A stretch of 64,000 nucleotides of DNA, from NCBI GenBank assembly GCA_023205875.1, contig CP060762.1:248001-312000 (forward strand), in the 5' to 3' direction. Made by a program: the position numbers and the translations under genes. Origin of the DNA: Chloropicon primus (taxonomy: Eukaryota > Chlorophyta > Chloropicophyceae > Chloropicales > Chloropicaceae). Positions 1 through 9,067 of this stretch are shown here, one piece after another (the first letter of the stretch is position 1; each line of letters opens with the position of its first letter). The notes below the pieces were generated by a model. The model saw only the letters and a list, made by a program, of their open reading frames with translations. It was not told the origin of the DNA and searched no databases.

Positions 1-3
1 TTT

Positions 4-607
4 TTACTCGGCCTCGGGCTGATCCTTGCTCTGGTCGTCCTCGCTGGCCTTCTCGGCGGCTTCCTCCCTCGCGGCGAGAGACTCTTCTTCCGCTTGGAGC
101 ATGATGCCATAATACTCTGCATTCTCCTCCATGCATTCCTTCAAAAGCTTCGTCTGATTCAGGCAGTTCTCAACGAAATCCCCGCCTTCCTTGTCCCTGC
201 AAGAGTCGACGCACTCCTCCCATGCCACGAACACGTCCTTGCACGCCCCTCCCTTCATGAACTTGCAGAAGCCACAAGTCTCCTCCTCCTCCTCCTCCTC
301 CTCCTGAAAAAGAAAAGAATGAAATATGTCAGTGAGACGATTCCCGGCATCACGGATCCCCAACCCCTTTGGTCGCACGCCTCTCGAGCGATGCCAAACA
401 CGTACGTACCTCTCCCTCTCCCTCTCCTCCTCCTTCCTTGTGCTCCACACTTTTTCCCGTCGTTGGAGTTGCTTCCCTCTCATCGCCAGCCTTCGTCGAG
501 GTGGCGTCGGCATCGACATCGTCGTCGGTGCGAGGTGCTTCCCTCCCCGATGCCTCCCTCGCGTCGTCGTCCCCCTCCTTGGCCTTGCTCCTGGCCATCC
601 CCTCCAT
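4..607 (-). CDS. GCK-domain protein
   Basis: Two exons, 607..410 and 303..4, joined in phase 0, give 165 residues. The intron has donor GTACGT at 409 and a pyrimidine-rich acceptor ending at 304. The first 66 residues are charged and low in complexity, and a Glu run follows the junction. The C-terminal half matches the GCK domain (glycine, cysteine, lysine), a small Cys-rich domain of algal and plant proteins. CGFCKFMKGGACKD, a paired Cys block around EECVDSC and a third around ECMEE are visible, followed by an acidic coiled tail. The biochemical role of this family is not established; the spaced cysteines suggest a helical-hairpin, CHCH-like fold. The start ATG at 607 is the first in frame. 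Family assignment is good, function unknown. Confidence 0.8.
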
Positions 608-783
608 GGCGGCTCACCAGCAGATCTGATCAGATCGCAAAATGGAGGAAGAGGATGAGCGCAAGGGGCTTGAGGTGAGGGGATGATGATCATGCGTGGA
701 GCAAGGACATTGTTCTCTGTCTGTCTGTCTCTGTGTCACTTGGTCTCTCTCTCCGTCTCATCGGACTTGCTGCAGTCTCCTTT

Positions 784-786
<3 letters not shown>

Positions 787-819
<33 letters not shown>
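787..819. repeat. (GA)n microsatellite
   Basis: About 16 uninterrupted AG units between the first two genes. Similar purine or pyrimidine dinucleotide runs recur in other 5' or intergenic stretches of this window. Confidence 0.95.
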
Positions 820-822
<3 letters not shown>

Positions 823-847
823 TCCTCGCGAGAGCATCTAATCTGTG

Positions 848-852
848 TTACA
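848..852 (-). terminator. TGTAA poly(A) signal of the 873..1925 gene
   Basis: Minus-strand TGTAA about 20 bases beyond the stop codon, the spacing usual for green-algal 3' ends. Confidence 0.55.
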
Positions 853-872
853 AGCCTGATCCGTTTTTCTCT

Positions 873-1925
873 CTAAAAGTAAGAGTTCCAACTTTTTTCA
901 GTCGCTGCCTTCTCCTTTTCGGTCTCCTTTGAGCAAAGGAGCTGTATGTGAACGCTCGAGGCGAGGACGGGCATCTGTGAAGTGCGTTCTCTTTCCTTCC
1001 TTGCCTTCTTCTCAAACTTGATGGTCTCGTTCTGCTGGCACGCCAAGTACAGCACCCGCTGGAGAAGCTGGTTCGACCCGCAGCCAGCGAGGGAGAAGAT
1101 GTTTGGGTTCTGAAACGGGTACTCTGGCTGAAGGGGGTTCCCATTCGTGTCGTGCTTGTTGTTGTACCTCGCCGCCCTGTAATCGGTCCTGCTCGCTTGG
1201 GTTGGCAAAGATAACCGCCTCGCCTTGCTCCAAGCCTTCTTGGCTGAGAAAGACGTGTCCACCTGAGCCACGGACGCACTCCTCTCCCGGAATAATCCAG
1301 ACCCATCCACACTTTCCGGTCGCTTCCTTTCCTTCTTGCTCTTCTTGGGCTTCTTCCCCGTGGTCTCGAACTCCTGGAGCGTCTTGGCCTCCTTCATCAG
1401 GGCCCCGAAGTTGTAGACGCCAGTAGAGTGCCCGCTTCCGCCGGTGATGCCGTTGGCACCGTCCCCCCCGGGAGCATCGACCTTCTTCCTCTCCCGCGTC
1501 CTCTCTTTCCTCTCCTTCGAGGCCTGCCTGCCGTTCCTTTGAAGTAGCTTCGAGGCCGGGGCGCCACCGCGCGTCGCCGCCGCCGTCGTCGTCGTGGAAT
1601 TCAGGCCGTTCCCACCGATTCGCTTCTTCTTCGAGGCCTCTGCCCTGTTAGATCCGTGGCCCCTTGCCGAGGACGATGTCACACTCTTCTTCTCCAGCAG
1701 CATGGCTTCCCTCTTGTTGTGTTCCCCTTCCCACAAGTCCTGCTGGTATAGCTCCAGGCACTCAATAATCTTGGGCTCTGACCTCACCGCCTCCCGGTAC
1801 GCCACGTGCTCGACAATCCGCCGCATTAGCTTCTCCACATACGTCCTGTTCTCCTGTGCACTCTCACCCTTCCTCCCTAAGGACTTGAGACTCTTCGTGA
1901 GCCCCTTCCCTTCCCTCTTGCTCAT
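873..1925 (-). CDS. uncharacterised basic protein, 350 aa
   Basis: One open exon from an ATG at 1925 to TAG at 873. I do not recognise a family. The N-terminal 70 residues look folded and helical (VEKLMRRIVEHVAYREAV, then CLELYQQDLWEGEHNKREAM). The middle is rich in Lys, Arg, Ser and Thr and probably disordered, with several nuclear-localisation-like basic clusters. A second conserved-looking block lies around residues 235-320 and includes DYRAARYNNKHDTNGN and PNIFSLAGCGSNQLLQRV. The composition suggests a nuclear or RNA-associated protein, which is inference only. A TGTAA lies just downstream. It is likely a real gene because the frame is long, starts with ATG and ends in a normal 3' signal. 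Confidence 0.65.
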   Translation of the reverse strand: MSKREGKGLTKSLKSLGRKGESAQENRTYVEKLMRRIVEHVAYREAVRSEPKIIECLELYQQDLWEGEHNKREAMLLEKKSVTSSSARGHGSNRAEASKKKRIGGNGLNSTTTTAAATRGGAPASKLLQRNGRQASKERKERTRERKKVDAPGGDGANGITGGSGHSTGVYNFGALMKEAKTLQEFETTGKKPKKSKKERKRPESVDGSGLFRERSASVAQVDTSFSAKKAWSKARRLSLPTQASRTDYRAARYNNKHDTNGNPLQPEYPFQNPNIFSLAGCGSNQLLQRVLYLACQQNETIKFEKKARKERERTSQMPVLASSVHIQLLCSKETEKEKAATEKSWNSYF

Positions 1926-2043
1926 CTTGGCCTTATCCTTTCCACAAAATCAATCCTATCAACCAACAGCAACCAACTAAGCGAACGTTCGTCGTCTAAA
2001 GTCAATCCCTGGCCATCTTCTCCGCATCTCAAAGTACCTTGGC

Positions 2044-2320
2044 AGCCGCTCACTCCTCCTCCTTGAATTCAACACTCTGCACCACCTTGCCTTGCTGCCC
2101 TTCCTGTCACCTCTCTGGTGCTGCAGAGCTGTTCTGTCCTTGTCCTTTTCAAACCTTTTTGGGACGAGAAAACAAAAAAGGCGGAACCTTTGACTACTCC
2201 ATGGAGAGAAAAACGAGGCAAGCCCTCGCGAAGATCGTGCAAGCCGCTCACTCCTCCTCCTTGAGTTCACAACCTCGCCTTGCTGCTCCTCCTGTCACCT
2301 CTCTGGTGCTGCAGAACAAG
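2044..2320. repeat. direct duplication, period 198 bp
   Basis: A segment of about 75-80 bases starting AGCCGCTCACTCCTCCTCC at 2044 recurs, with small changes, at 2242. Both copies end with CTCTGGTGCTGCAGA. On the minus strand each copy carries a CTGCAG acceptor-like end, CACCAGAGAG and then GTGACAGG, so each could sit at an exon/intron border of the leader of the 873..1925 gene. Confidence 0.85.
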
Positions 2321-2660
2321 AATTTTTTGAAATTCTGCTGGCTTGCTGTTTCTCTCTGGCAGAGAGACAGAGAGACGAAGGTAGGGACAAGCAATGTAGA
2401 GGCACGAGGGCATCGAGGAGGGATGCCTCCTTTGAACCTTTTCGGAGCCCCGATTCGGGGTTGTCGCTAGTCTTGGGTTTGGAGAAGGAACGAGGAGGCC
2501 AAGGTGGGGCGGACGCGAGCCAGGCGGGTGTTCTCACCAAGAGGGAGGGTGGGCCAAGGGTGGACCCTGTCGTTTGATACGTTTCGTGGTTCCTTCCACT
2601 TTCTAACATCATGTAATACACACATCGTCGTTAGAGGCTTGCGGGGGTCGAGATATAGAG

Positions 2661-2665
2661 TTACA
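2661..2665 (-). terminator. TGTAA poly(A) signal of PSMA2
   Basis: Minus-strand TGTAAC about 25 bases past the PSMA2 stop codon. Confidence 0.6.
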
Positions 2666-2690
2666 AGGTGGTCTGGTGCAGCGTCCAAGC

Positions 2691-3778
2691 TCAAAGAATT
2701 TCCTCAAGGTAGTCCTTGATCTCCGACTTGCTCAGGGAGCGGAACTCGTGGTCTTTCCCGACGATGCCGACCTCAATATTATCCTCGTCCATGGCACCTT
2801 CGAAGCCTTCCTTGAGAGTCAAGAGCGCCGCACCGATGGCATCTTCGAGCAACATATCCTCAGAATACCTCTTCTCCAGGAACTCCTTGGCATCCGTCAT
2901 GTTCTTGCCAATCGCACTCGCCTTCCAAGCAAAGTACGTCCCCGAAGGATCGGCCTGGTAGAGTTGAGGGCCGTGCGAGTCGTATCCAGCGATAAGCAGG
3001 GAGACTCCAAACGGTCTGACGCCACCCGACTGGGTGAACTCCTGCATGACCGTGGCAACCTCCCTCACGAGCTGGGCCACGGGAATCCTCTCGTTGTATG
3101 TCATGAAGTACATCTGAGCTGCCTTCCTCGCCTTCCTCACGAGTATCCTCGAGTCTGGCCCCATGCCGCTGTAGATGACCCCGATCTCTGGCGTCAGCTG
3201 GACGATCTTCTTCACGCTCTCCTTGTCCACAAGAACGCTCGGAAGCTTCTTCTCCGTCGCGATGACGACGCCGTCCCTCGCCTTGATGCCGAGCGAGGTC
3301 GCCCCTTGGTTCACGGCGTTCAGGGCATGCTCTATCTGCACAAGCTTCCCTGAGGGGCTGAACGTCGTCAGAGAAAAGGAGTAAGCCTAACGATGATGAA
3401 GTTGATGTTGATAACAGTGACGACGAGAACGATGATGATGATGATGATGATGATGATGCCCAGCGAAGAAGTTGCACAAAAACAAAACGAAGAAGAAGAC
3501 GACGGTAAAGGTGTCAGCAAAGCCGCTCCTTTCGCATGGCACCGCACAAGAGTTCGCTCCCGCCAAGAACGAAGACATACAACTCGGTGGTTGTCGATCT
3601 ACGACGACAAGCGGCAGATCGATCTGTCCGATCCCTCTACACGAAGCCGCTTCTCTTTCCGCAAGAGGGAAAGGAGGATCGAAGGGTGGAGATCGAAGCC
3701 AAGCGGTGGTCGAAGGATCACCCGCCTTCCCCTCCTCCCTCGTCGCCGTCGGAGCCTCCCACTTACGCTTTCCGCCAT
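2691..3778 (-). CDS. PSMA2: 20S proteasome subunit alpha2 (PSMA2/PAB)
   Basis: Two coding exons, 3778..3767 (12 bases, MAES) and 3386..2691, joined in phase 0, give 235 residues, the normal length. The spliced N-terminus reads [19 protein letters not shown], the alpha-subunit signature that regulates the gate of the core particle. Further family landmarks are [38 protein letters not shown] and [20 protein letters not shown]. The subunit belongs to the outer alpha ring and is not catalytic. The 380-base intron has donor GTAAGT at 3766 and acceptor TTAG at 3387. The minute first exon would be missed by a simple gene finder, and the next in-frame ATG (3341) would lose the conserved N-terminus. 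A relative of the recurring 5'-intron motif lies in the intron. Confidence 0.95.
3387..3766 (-). promoter_or_regulatory. PSMA2 intron 1 with a motif resembling the recurring 5'-intron module
   Basis: The intron is bounded by two coding exons, so it is secure. On the minus strand, about 70-95 bases from the GTAAGT donor (plus positions 3671-3700), it reads TTCGATCTCCACCCTTCGAT. That resembles the ATCTC...CTTTCGAT block of the 5'UTR-intron module at other genes here, at the same distance from the donor. The rest is rich in GATGAT runs near the acceptor. Confidence 0.5.
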
Positions 3779-3932
3779 GGTCTTGTGTGTTTTTTGATCT
3801 CTCTCTAGGTTTTCCTTTTCCTGGGGAGAGAGCGAGAGAGAGGAGGCCAGGAGGAGGATCATCCTGGATGATGATGATGATGGATGGATGAAAGCAAAGT
3901 AAAGTGGATAGGAAAGATGTGATCTTGAATGA

Positions 3933-5978
3933 TTAGACTTCATGGGTGAGGCTGTCCATCGTCACGACGCTTGTGTTCGATCGTACTGTGTCGACGACCT
4001 CGTCCTCTGGGTTGGCGTCGCCACCGCCTTCCTCGGTCTTCGTGCCACGTTGGTGAGAAGCACGCTTCGTGCAAGCTAACTGAAGCTTGGATCTGATCTG
4101 GGAGGGCTTCTCGATGAAGAGAGAAGGAAGACCAAATGCCAAGGTGGGGATCACCAGGCAAGGGATCCACCCAAAGCACACCAATGCCCAGTGCTGGTAT
4201 CCGTTGTACGGCCTCATACAATCCCGGACGAAATTATAACCGAAAAGCAGGGCAAGCACCAACGGGGTGAAGAACTTGATCATGTGGGCCCACAAGAAGG
4301 GAAGCCAGAAGGCGTCCTCCCCGCTGTTTTCCCTGACTTGTCTCACCAGCTTGTCCGCGGGATAGAGCCACCCAACCACAAATGCAGAGAGGCCTCCTCC
4401 CATCAACATCAAATACGTCGAGGAGAAGTGATCGAGGATGTCCAGGACATAGTAGCCCGATTTGGTCGCCATAATAAAAGAGAAGAGGAAACCGATCGAG
4501 CAAAAGACGAAAACCACCAGGGGCACGTGCTTCCTGCAGAAGGTGTTGTTGTCGATGAAGGCCTGGGTGCCAAGAGAGGAGGGGCAGAAGGCAGAATCGA
4601 TGATCATCAGTACGACGGGTTACCGCACAGCCAACCCAAGCTTGGGTCACGCGAAGGAGCTTACCTCGCAGACAGCCTCCACGAGGCTCATCGCAGAGTC
4701 AATCCCCAGCAAGAGCAGGGTAAGGAAGAACAGCACCGAGAACGCTTGGGGTGCGCCCTTGCCTGAGAACGAGGAAAAGGTGGCGGGAAACGTTTGAAAA
4801 CTCAGAATGTACCCACTCGACGCCACGGAGTCCACCGACTCGTTCTGGATGAAAGCAAAATGACCCAGCAAGGCAAATACGGCGAACCCGGCCACAATGC
4901 TCGTCATCGAGTTCCCGATAGCAATGATCCAGGTGTTCCTAACCATCTTCGAATCTTTGGCCTGATGGGACGAGTACCCGATCATCACGGCGGTCGAAAG
5001 GGAAAGCCCGAAAAAGATTTGCCCGCAGGCGTCCACCCAAGCATCGAGCGAGAGGAGAGCTCCCGGGTTGTTCGTCGGATTGATGTACGCCATCACGCCA
5101 CTGGATGCACCCTCTTTGGTCAAGCCGTAGATCGTCATGACCGCGATCAGCAAGAACGGCAAAGGCACCGTAACGGTCACGACCCATTGCACTGTCTTGG
5201 TCAATTTGAAGACGCAGATAAAGATCAGGGCCCACTGGCCCAAGAGAGAGAGCAAGAGCGGCCAGTTCAAGGGCCCCATTCCGTCTTTCAGGGTCCAAAG
5301 CTCGCCATCGCTTCCCCGCATCCGAAGCACCGTACCGAAGAAAAATTCTTCCGCGGTCTTCGTGGTCGAGCCCCAGGGCAGTGGAGTTTGAAAGGAGTAG
5401 TATAGGTACTGGAGGGACCAGGCCATGATGACGTTGTAGTACGAAACGACCATGAATGCGGCCCAGGTCACGTAGGCTCCCAAGCCCCACAGGAAAGGGC
5501 GGATGCGGCCGAAAGCCTTCACCGCCGAGCGTTGGGAGATCGTACCAAACATGATTTCCATTCCAAGCATGGGCACCCCGATGAAGACCAAGGCGAAGAG
5601 ATAAGGCAGGAGGAACCCGAACCCATTGTACTTGGTCCCCCCCATGCAGTCAGAAACCGAATCGGCGTGTTGGCGTTGAAGGCGGGGAGGCGAAGAGGGA
5701 GACCACCGGCGTGGCGAGCCTTGCCTTACCTTGTAACAAAGATTCGGGAAGCGCAGGAGGTTGCCGAGTCCAACGGCGCTGCCCAGACATGCCAATATGT
5801 ACTGGGCATCCGTCTTGAACTTGGAGCCGGACTCTCTCTCGCGCATGGAAGACTGCTTTTCCCCAACTGAGCACACGACCACCGTGCTCGGGTCCGTCGG
5901 GGAAACTTTGCAAGTGTCGAGGCCCAGGCTGCAGTTCGACGAGGACCGGCCCAGCCTCCAAGACTTGAGCAAGGGCAT
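3933..5978 (-). CDS. neurotransmitter:sodium symporter (SLC6/NSS) family transporter
   Basis: Three exons, 5978..5730, 5630..4665 and 4562..3933, all joined in phase 0, give 614 residues, close to the usual 500-650. TM1 carries LGSAVGLGNLLRFPNLCYK, the Na+- and substrate-binding unwound segment. GVPMLGMEIMFGTISQRSA, SLSTAVMIGYSSHQAKDS and LLLGIDSAMSLVEAV are further NSS landmarks, and about 12 membrane segments can be traced. The protein should be a sodium-coupled importer of amino acids or related amines at the plasma membrane; the substrate cannot be read. The family usually has NVWRFPYL where this protein has NLLRFPNL. Intron 1 (5631..5729) is 99 bases and stop-free in frame, so it can be mistaken for coding sequence; it would insert 33 residues inside TM1. 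Intron 2 is 4563..4664. Confidence 0.9.
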
Positions 5979-6332
5979 CTCCGTTCTCGCTCTAGCGATC
6001 GCCTATGCTCTCTGGAAAGGAGTCGAGATGAAGGAGCGTAAGCGTCAGCCCTTGTTTTCACGTCGCTTCAGTTCGGCGACGCGTCGTGCGAGGAAAAGGT
6101 ATAGGCGTCGGACGAAAGAAAGAAGACGAGAAGAGGAAGAAGAAGAAGAAGGTCAAGCTCGAGGCTCTCCTCCGCGTTCCCAAGCGCCTCACCTCTCACC
6201 TCTCGATCGATCGACACAGCTTCTTGACAAGAGCTGTCTTCGATTTTTGAATCATCATAACGGCTAAGCTTGAGAGGTCAAAAAATCATTTCTTTTTTTT
6301 TATTTTCCTCAGGACGAGAGGACTGGTGATGA
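5979..6332. other. 5' region of the NSS transporter
   Basis: No gene seen. It contains a TAACGG motif at 6258-6263 (a MYB-type core) and a poly-T/A stretch near 6290. It should hold the promoter of the minus-strand transporter. Confidence 0.4.
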
Positions 6333-7024
6333 CGATGCTGGTGATGACGACGCTGTGGACGACGATGATGGCATCACCATCATCACTCTCCTCCTCAATT
6401 GGGTTGTTGGCCTTGGTGCCCCCTGAAGGTCTCGACCAGGGACGGTTGTGACAGGCAAAATCATTATTTTCTTGGTGACGACGACGCTGTTGTTTATGAT
6501 GATGATGACGATGATGGCATCACCATCATCACTCTCCTCCTCAATTGGGTTGTTGGCCTTGGTGCCCCCTGAAGGTCTCGACCAGGGACGGTTGTGACAG
6601 GCAAAATCATTATTTTCTTGGTGACGACGACGCTGTTGTTTATGATGATGATGACGATGATGGCATCACCATCATCACTCTCCTCCTCAATTGGGTTGTT
6701 GGCCTTGGTGCCCCCTGAAGGTCTCGACCAGGGACGGTTGTGACAGGCAAAATCATTATTTTCTTGGTGACGACGACGCTGTTGTTTATGATGATGATGA
6801 CGATGATGGCATCACCATCATCACTCTCCTCCTCAATTGGGTTGTTGGCCTTGGTGCCCCCTGAAGGTCTCGACCAGGGACGGTTGTGACAGGCAAAATC
6901 ATTATTTTCTTGGTGACGACGACGCTGTTGTTTATGATGATGATGACGATGATGGCATCACCATCATCACTCTCCTCCTCAATTGGGTTGTTGGCCTTGG
7001 TGCCCCCTGAAGGTCTCGACCAGG
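6333..7024. repeat. 146-bp tandem array built from the 3' end of the aldolase gene
   Basis: Four full units start at 6441, 6587, 6733 and 6879, each exactly 146 bases and identical as far as I can read, preceded by a diverged partial unit from about 6333. The last unit (6879-7024) contains the final 14 codons and stop of the aldolase reading frame. The other units repeat those codons and the 3' flank downstream of the gene. The period is not a multiple of three. Unique aldolase sequence resumes at 7025. Runs of GAT/GAC triplets inside the unit may have promoted slippage. Confidence 0.95.
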
Positions 7025-8079
7025 CTAGCTGTGGAAGGAGAAGGGTGGGGTGGCTGGTACAATCCCTCGCAGGCCTTGGAGTTCGCCTGGGCGAGAGCGA
7101 GGGATTGCTCCCTGCAAGCGGGGGCGTTCGAGGGGTCGCCCTTCCACAGCTTGAGCACGCTCGCCTGGAGGGCCCTGCCGAACGAGAAAGAGAGCTTCCA
7201 GGGCTGGGCGTTGTTGTACCTCTCCCGGGCGAGCAGGTTGATCTTGTTCAAGTTCACGGTCGCTTGCTCCTCGGTGAGGCCGCCGCTCAGGAAGAAGACC
7301 CCCGCGAGGTCGCCGGGCAAGCACTCGTCGAACACGTCCAGGGTCGCCGCCGCGACCTCGTCCGACCCCGCCTGGGTCGGGCAGTCGGACCCCGGCATGA
7401 CCATCTGCGGCTTCAGCAGGCAGAGCTTCATGTCCACCTTGTGCTCCTGCAGCCTCCTCACGACTTCCTTCAAGACCTGGGTCGAGACCTCCCTCGACCT
7501 TGCCATGTCGTAGTCGCTCGTGATCAGGATCTCTGGCTCGACGATGGGGACGAGTCCCTGCTCCTGGCATATCCTCGCGTACCGGGCGAGCTGCTCCGCG
7601 TTCTCCTCGATGCACTGCCGGGAGGGCAGGGACCCCGTGACTTTGAGGGCGGACCTCCACTTGGCGAATCTCGCTCCCTGCTCGCGGTACTTGGCGCACC
7701 TCTCCTCCAAAGTGTCCAGCCCCTTTGTCACCGTCTCTTCCTCGCCCAAAGGAGCCAGGCCCTGATCAACTTTGATCCCCGGGAGCACCCCCTTCCCCTT
7801 CAGGATCTCCACAAACGGCTTCCCGTCCTTGGTCGATTGCAGGAGCGTCTCCTCGTGAAGGATGATCCCCCCGAAGCACGACCCCGTCTCGCTCGTCACC
7901 AATATTTCTCTGTACTGCCTCCTCGTCTCTTCCACGTTCTCCAGGTGGCTCAGCTCCGGCGTGTTCTTCAGCCTCTTCCCCAACGTCCCCGGGCTCTCAT
8001 CGGCGGCCAGGATCCCCTTGCCTCGGCCGCACAGGTGGCTCACGCTCTCCGCAAGCGAACCCTGGTACTTGAATGCCAT
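6979..8079 (-). CDS. FBA: class I fructose-bisphosphate aldolase
   Basis: One coding exon of 366 residues from ATG 8079. It catalyses cleavage and formation of fructose 1,6-bisphosphate (glycolysis, gluconeogenesis or Calvin cycle) through a Lys Schiff base. Visible landmarks are GKGILAADESPGTLGKRL, GIILHEETL, GARFAKWRS, IVEPEILI, LLKPQMVMPGS (Schiff-base Lys) and FFLSGGLTEEQATVNLN. A 64-base intron (8131..8194) probably splits the leader. In the preceding exon the frame joining at 8195 is open and Ser/Arg-rich like a transit peptide but has no ATG, so plastid targeting is unproven. The C-terminus is odd. After CEGLY, where the family ends in a short tail finishing in a catalytically important Tyr, the frame runs into about 25 unrelated residues ending GHQGQQPN, the last part encoded by the tandem array. 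Confidence 0.92.
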   Translation of the reverse strand: MAFKYQGSLAESVSHLCGRGKGILAADESPGTLGKRLKNTPELSHLENVEETRRQYREILVTSETGSCFGGIILHEETLLQSTKDGKPFVEILKGKGVLPGIKVDQGLAPLGEEETVTKGLDTLEERCAKYREQGARFAKWRSALKVTGSLPSRQCIEENAEQLARYARICQEQGLVPIVEPEILITSDYDMARSREVSTQVLKEVVRRLQEHKVDMKLCLLKPQMVMPGSDCPTQAGSDEVAAATLDVFDECLPGDLAGVFFLSGGLTEEQATVNLNKINLLARERYNNAQPWKLSFSFGRALQASVLKLWKGDPSNAPACREQSLALAQANSKACEGLYQPPHPSPSTASLVETFRGHQGQQPN

Positions 8080-8486
8080 CGCGTCGTCTGGTTCCCCTAC
8101 TGCTCCTAATGGCAAGGACTCACACGAGATCTGAGGAGCAAAAAACGAAATCAGCCACACAAGCGAGGGAGGAAACCCAGCAACGCAAGCTCACACTCGC
8201 CTCAGCACGGCGATGGACTGTGGGCACGGCAGCAGCAGCAGCTGTGGAGAAGTATCCTGATTGGCGGTGAGAAGGAAGACGCGATGGAGGTCGAGTCAGA
8301 AACACCTGGCGCGATGACGATGATGATGACGATGACGATGGCGATGGCGATGGACGGGCCACACTACCCGCGCGCGGCGTCAAGGAGGACAAACTCAAAC
8401 TCAGGACAAAGTGCCAGGTGTCCTCCAAAAAGCAAAACGTTTGATGCCACTACGTCCCCACCCGTGGTCCAATTCCTCCGATCGAC

Positions 8487-8582
8487 GGCTCTATCGAAAG
8501 ACCAGGAGATGAAGCGTCGCGTCATGCAGTTCCCTTCGACCCAAGATCCCGTTCTACGTCCTTATCCTTGGCCTGAACTCAC
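8487..8582 (-). promoter_or_regulatory. 5'UTR-intron module of the aldolase gene
   Basis: Minus-strand donor AG/GTGAGTTC starts at 8582. About 85 bases on lies ATCTCCTGGTCTTTCGATAG (8510-8491) followed by AGCCGTCGATCGG. The spacing matches the same module at the receptor kinase, SET/MYND, tomosyn, ARPC5, MPDU1 and elongin C genes. The acceptor is not fixed; candidates lie near 8430-8410. Confidence 0.55.
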
Positions 8583-8694
8583 CTCGCTCGGTCTATCGCC
8601 CTTTCACAGCTCGAGCCTTATCCCCAGGAGATCCTTTCCATTTTTTCCATTTGGGCCAAGGGCTTCGACTCGAAAACACGAGACCGCCGACTTG

Positions 8695-8980
8695 GCGATC
8701 GACTATCGGTGCCAGGGAGGCGGAGGGAGGGGAGGACGTCGTGGTATCGGGAAAGTACATCTCGCGGGCTTTCCATCGGTACCTCGCTTGACCGGTTTGT
8801 CGAGAATTGGTGCAATCGGCGGGCTCCAAAAGGGTGGCGAGTTTCCTGCGAGGGAGAGGCGTAGGGCATTACCTTTGCGATCGATTATCGGTGCCAGGGA
8901 GGCGGAGGGAGGGAGAGGCGTCGTCGTCTCGGGAAATTACATCTCGCGGGCTTTCCATCGGTACCTCGCTTGACCGGTTT
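8695..8980. repeat. direct duplication, period 182 bp, upstream of VPS72
   Basis: About 104 bases at 8695-8798 recur at 8877-8980 with a few changes. Each copy ends in ATCTCGCGGGCTTTCC, then ATCGGTACCTCGCTTGACC. A diverged copy of this last part lies on the minus strand at about 27905-27945, and a weaker one upstream of the S6 kinase. Confidence 0.9.
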
Positions 8981-9067
8981 CGTCGCGGAGGAGGATTATT
9001 GACGAGAGTTTGGATCGCTGAGGCGTAGGGGTGTTGGTTTTGTGGAGGTGGACCATACTTGACGAAG

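Larger units (their letters stand above)
1926..2690. other. 5' intergenic region of the unknown gene, with a direct duplication
   Basis: No convincing gene. The stretch holds the 2044/2242 duplication and otherwise pyrimidine-rich sequence. It lies between the start of the minus-strand unknown gene and the 3' end of the minus-strand proteasome gene, so it should contain the promoter of the former. Confidence 0.6.
8080..9067. other. divergent 5' region between aldolase and VPS72
   Basis: No gene seen. On the minus side it holds the aldolase leader, with a GTGAGT donor at 8582 and the palindromic module. On the plus side it holds the 182-bp duplication ahead of VPS72. GATGAC-type triplet runs lie at 8310-8355. 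Confidence 0.5.

Noticed and set aside
6333-7024. CRISPR-like or introner array
   Set aside because: Units are contiguous and identical with no spacers, and one unit is continuous with the aldolase coding end, so it is a plain tandem duplication.
6886-8109. Plus-strand frame opposite aldolase
   Set aside because: Antisense shadow of a conserved enzyme, and it starts inside the tandem array.
8195-8428. Aldolase transit-peptide exon
   Set aside because: The frame is open, Ser/Arg-rich and splices in phase with the aldolase frame, but it has no ATG. The start was therefore placed at 8079 and plastid targeting left open.
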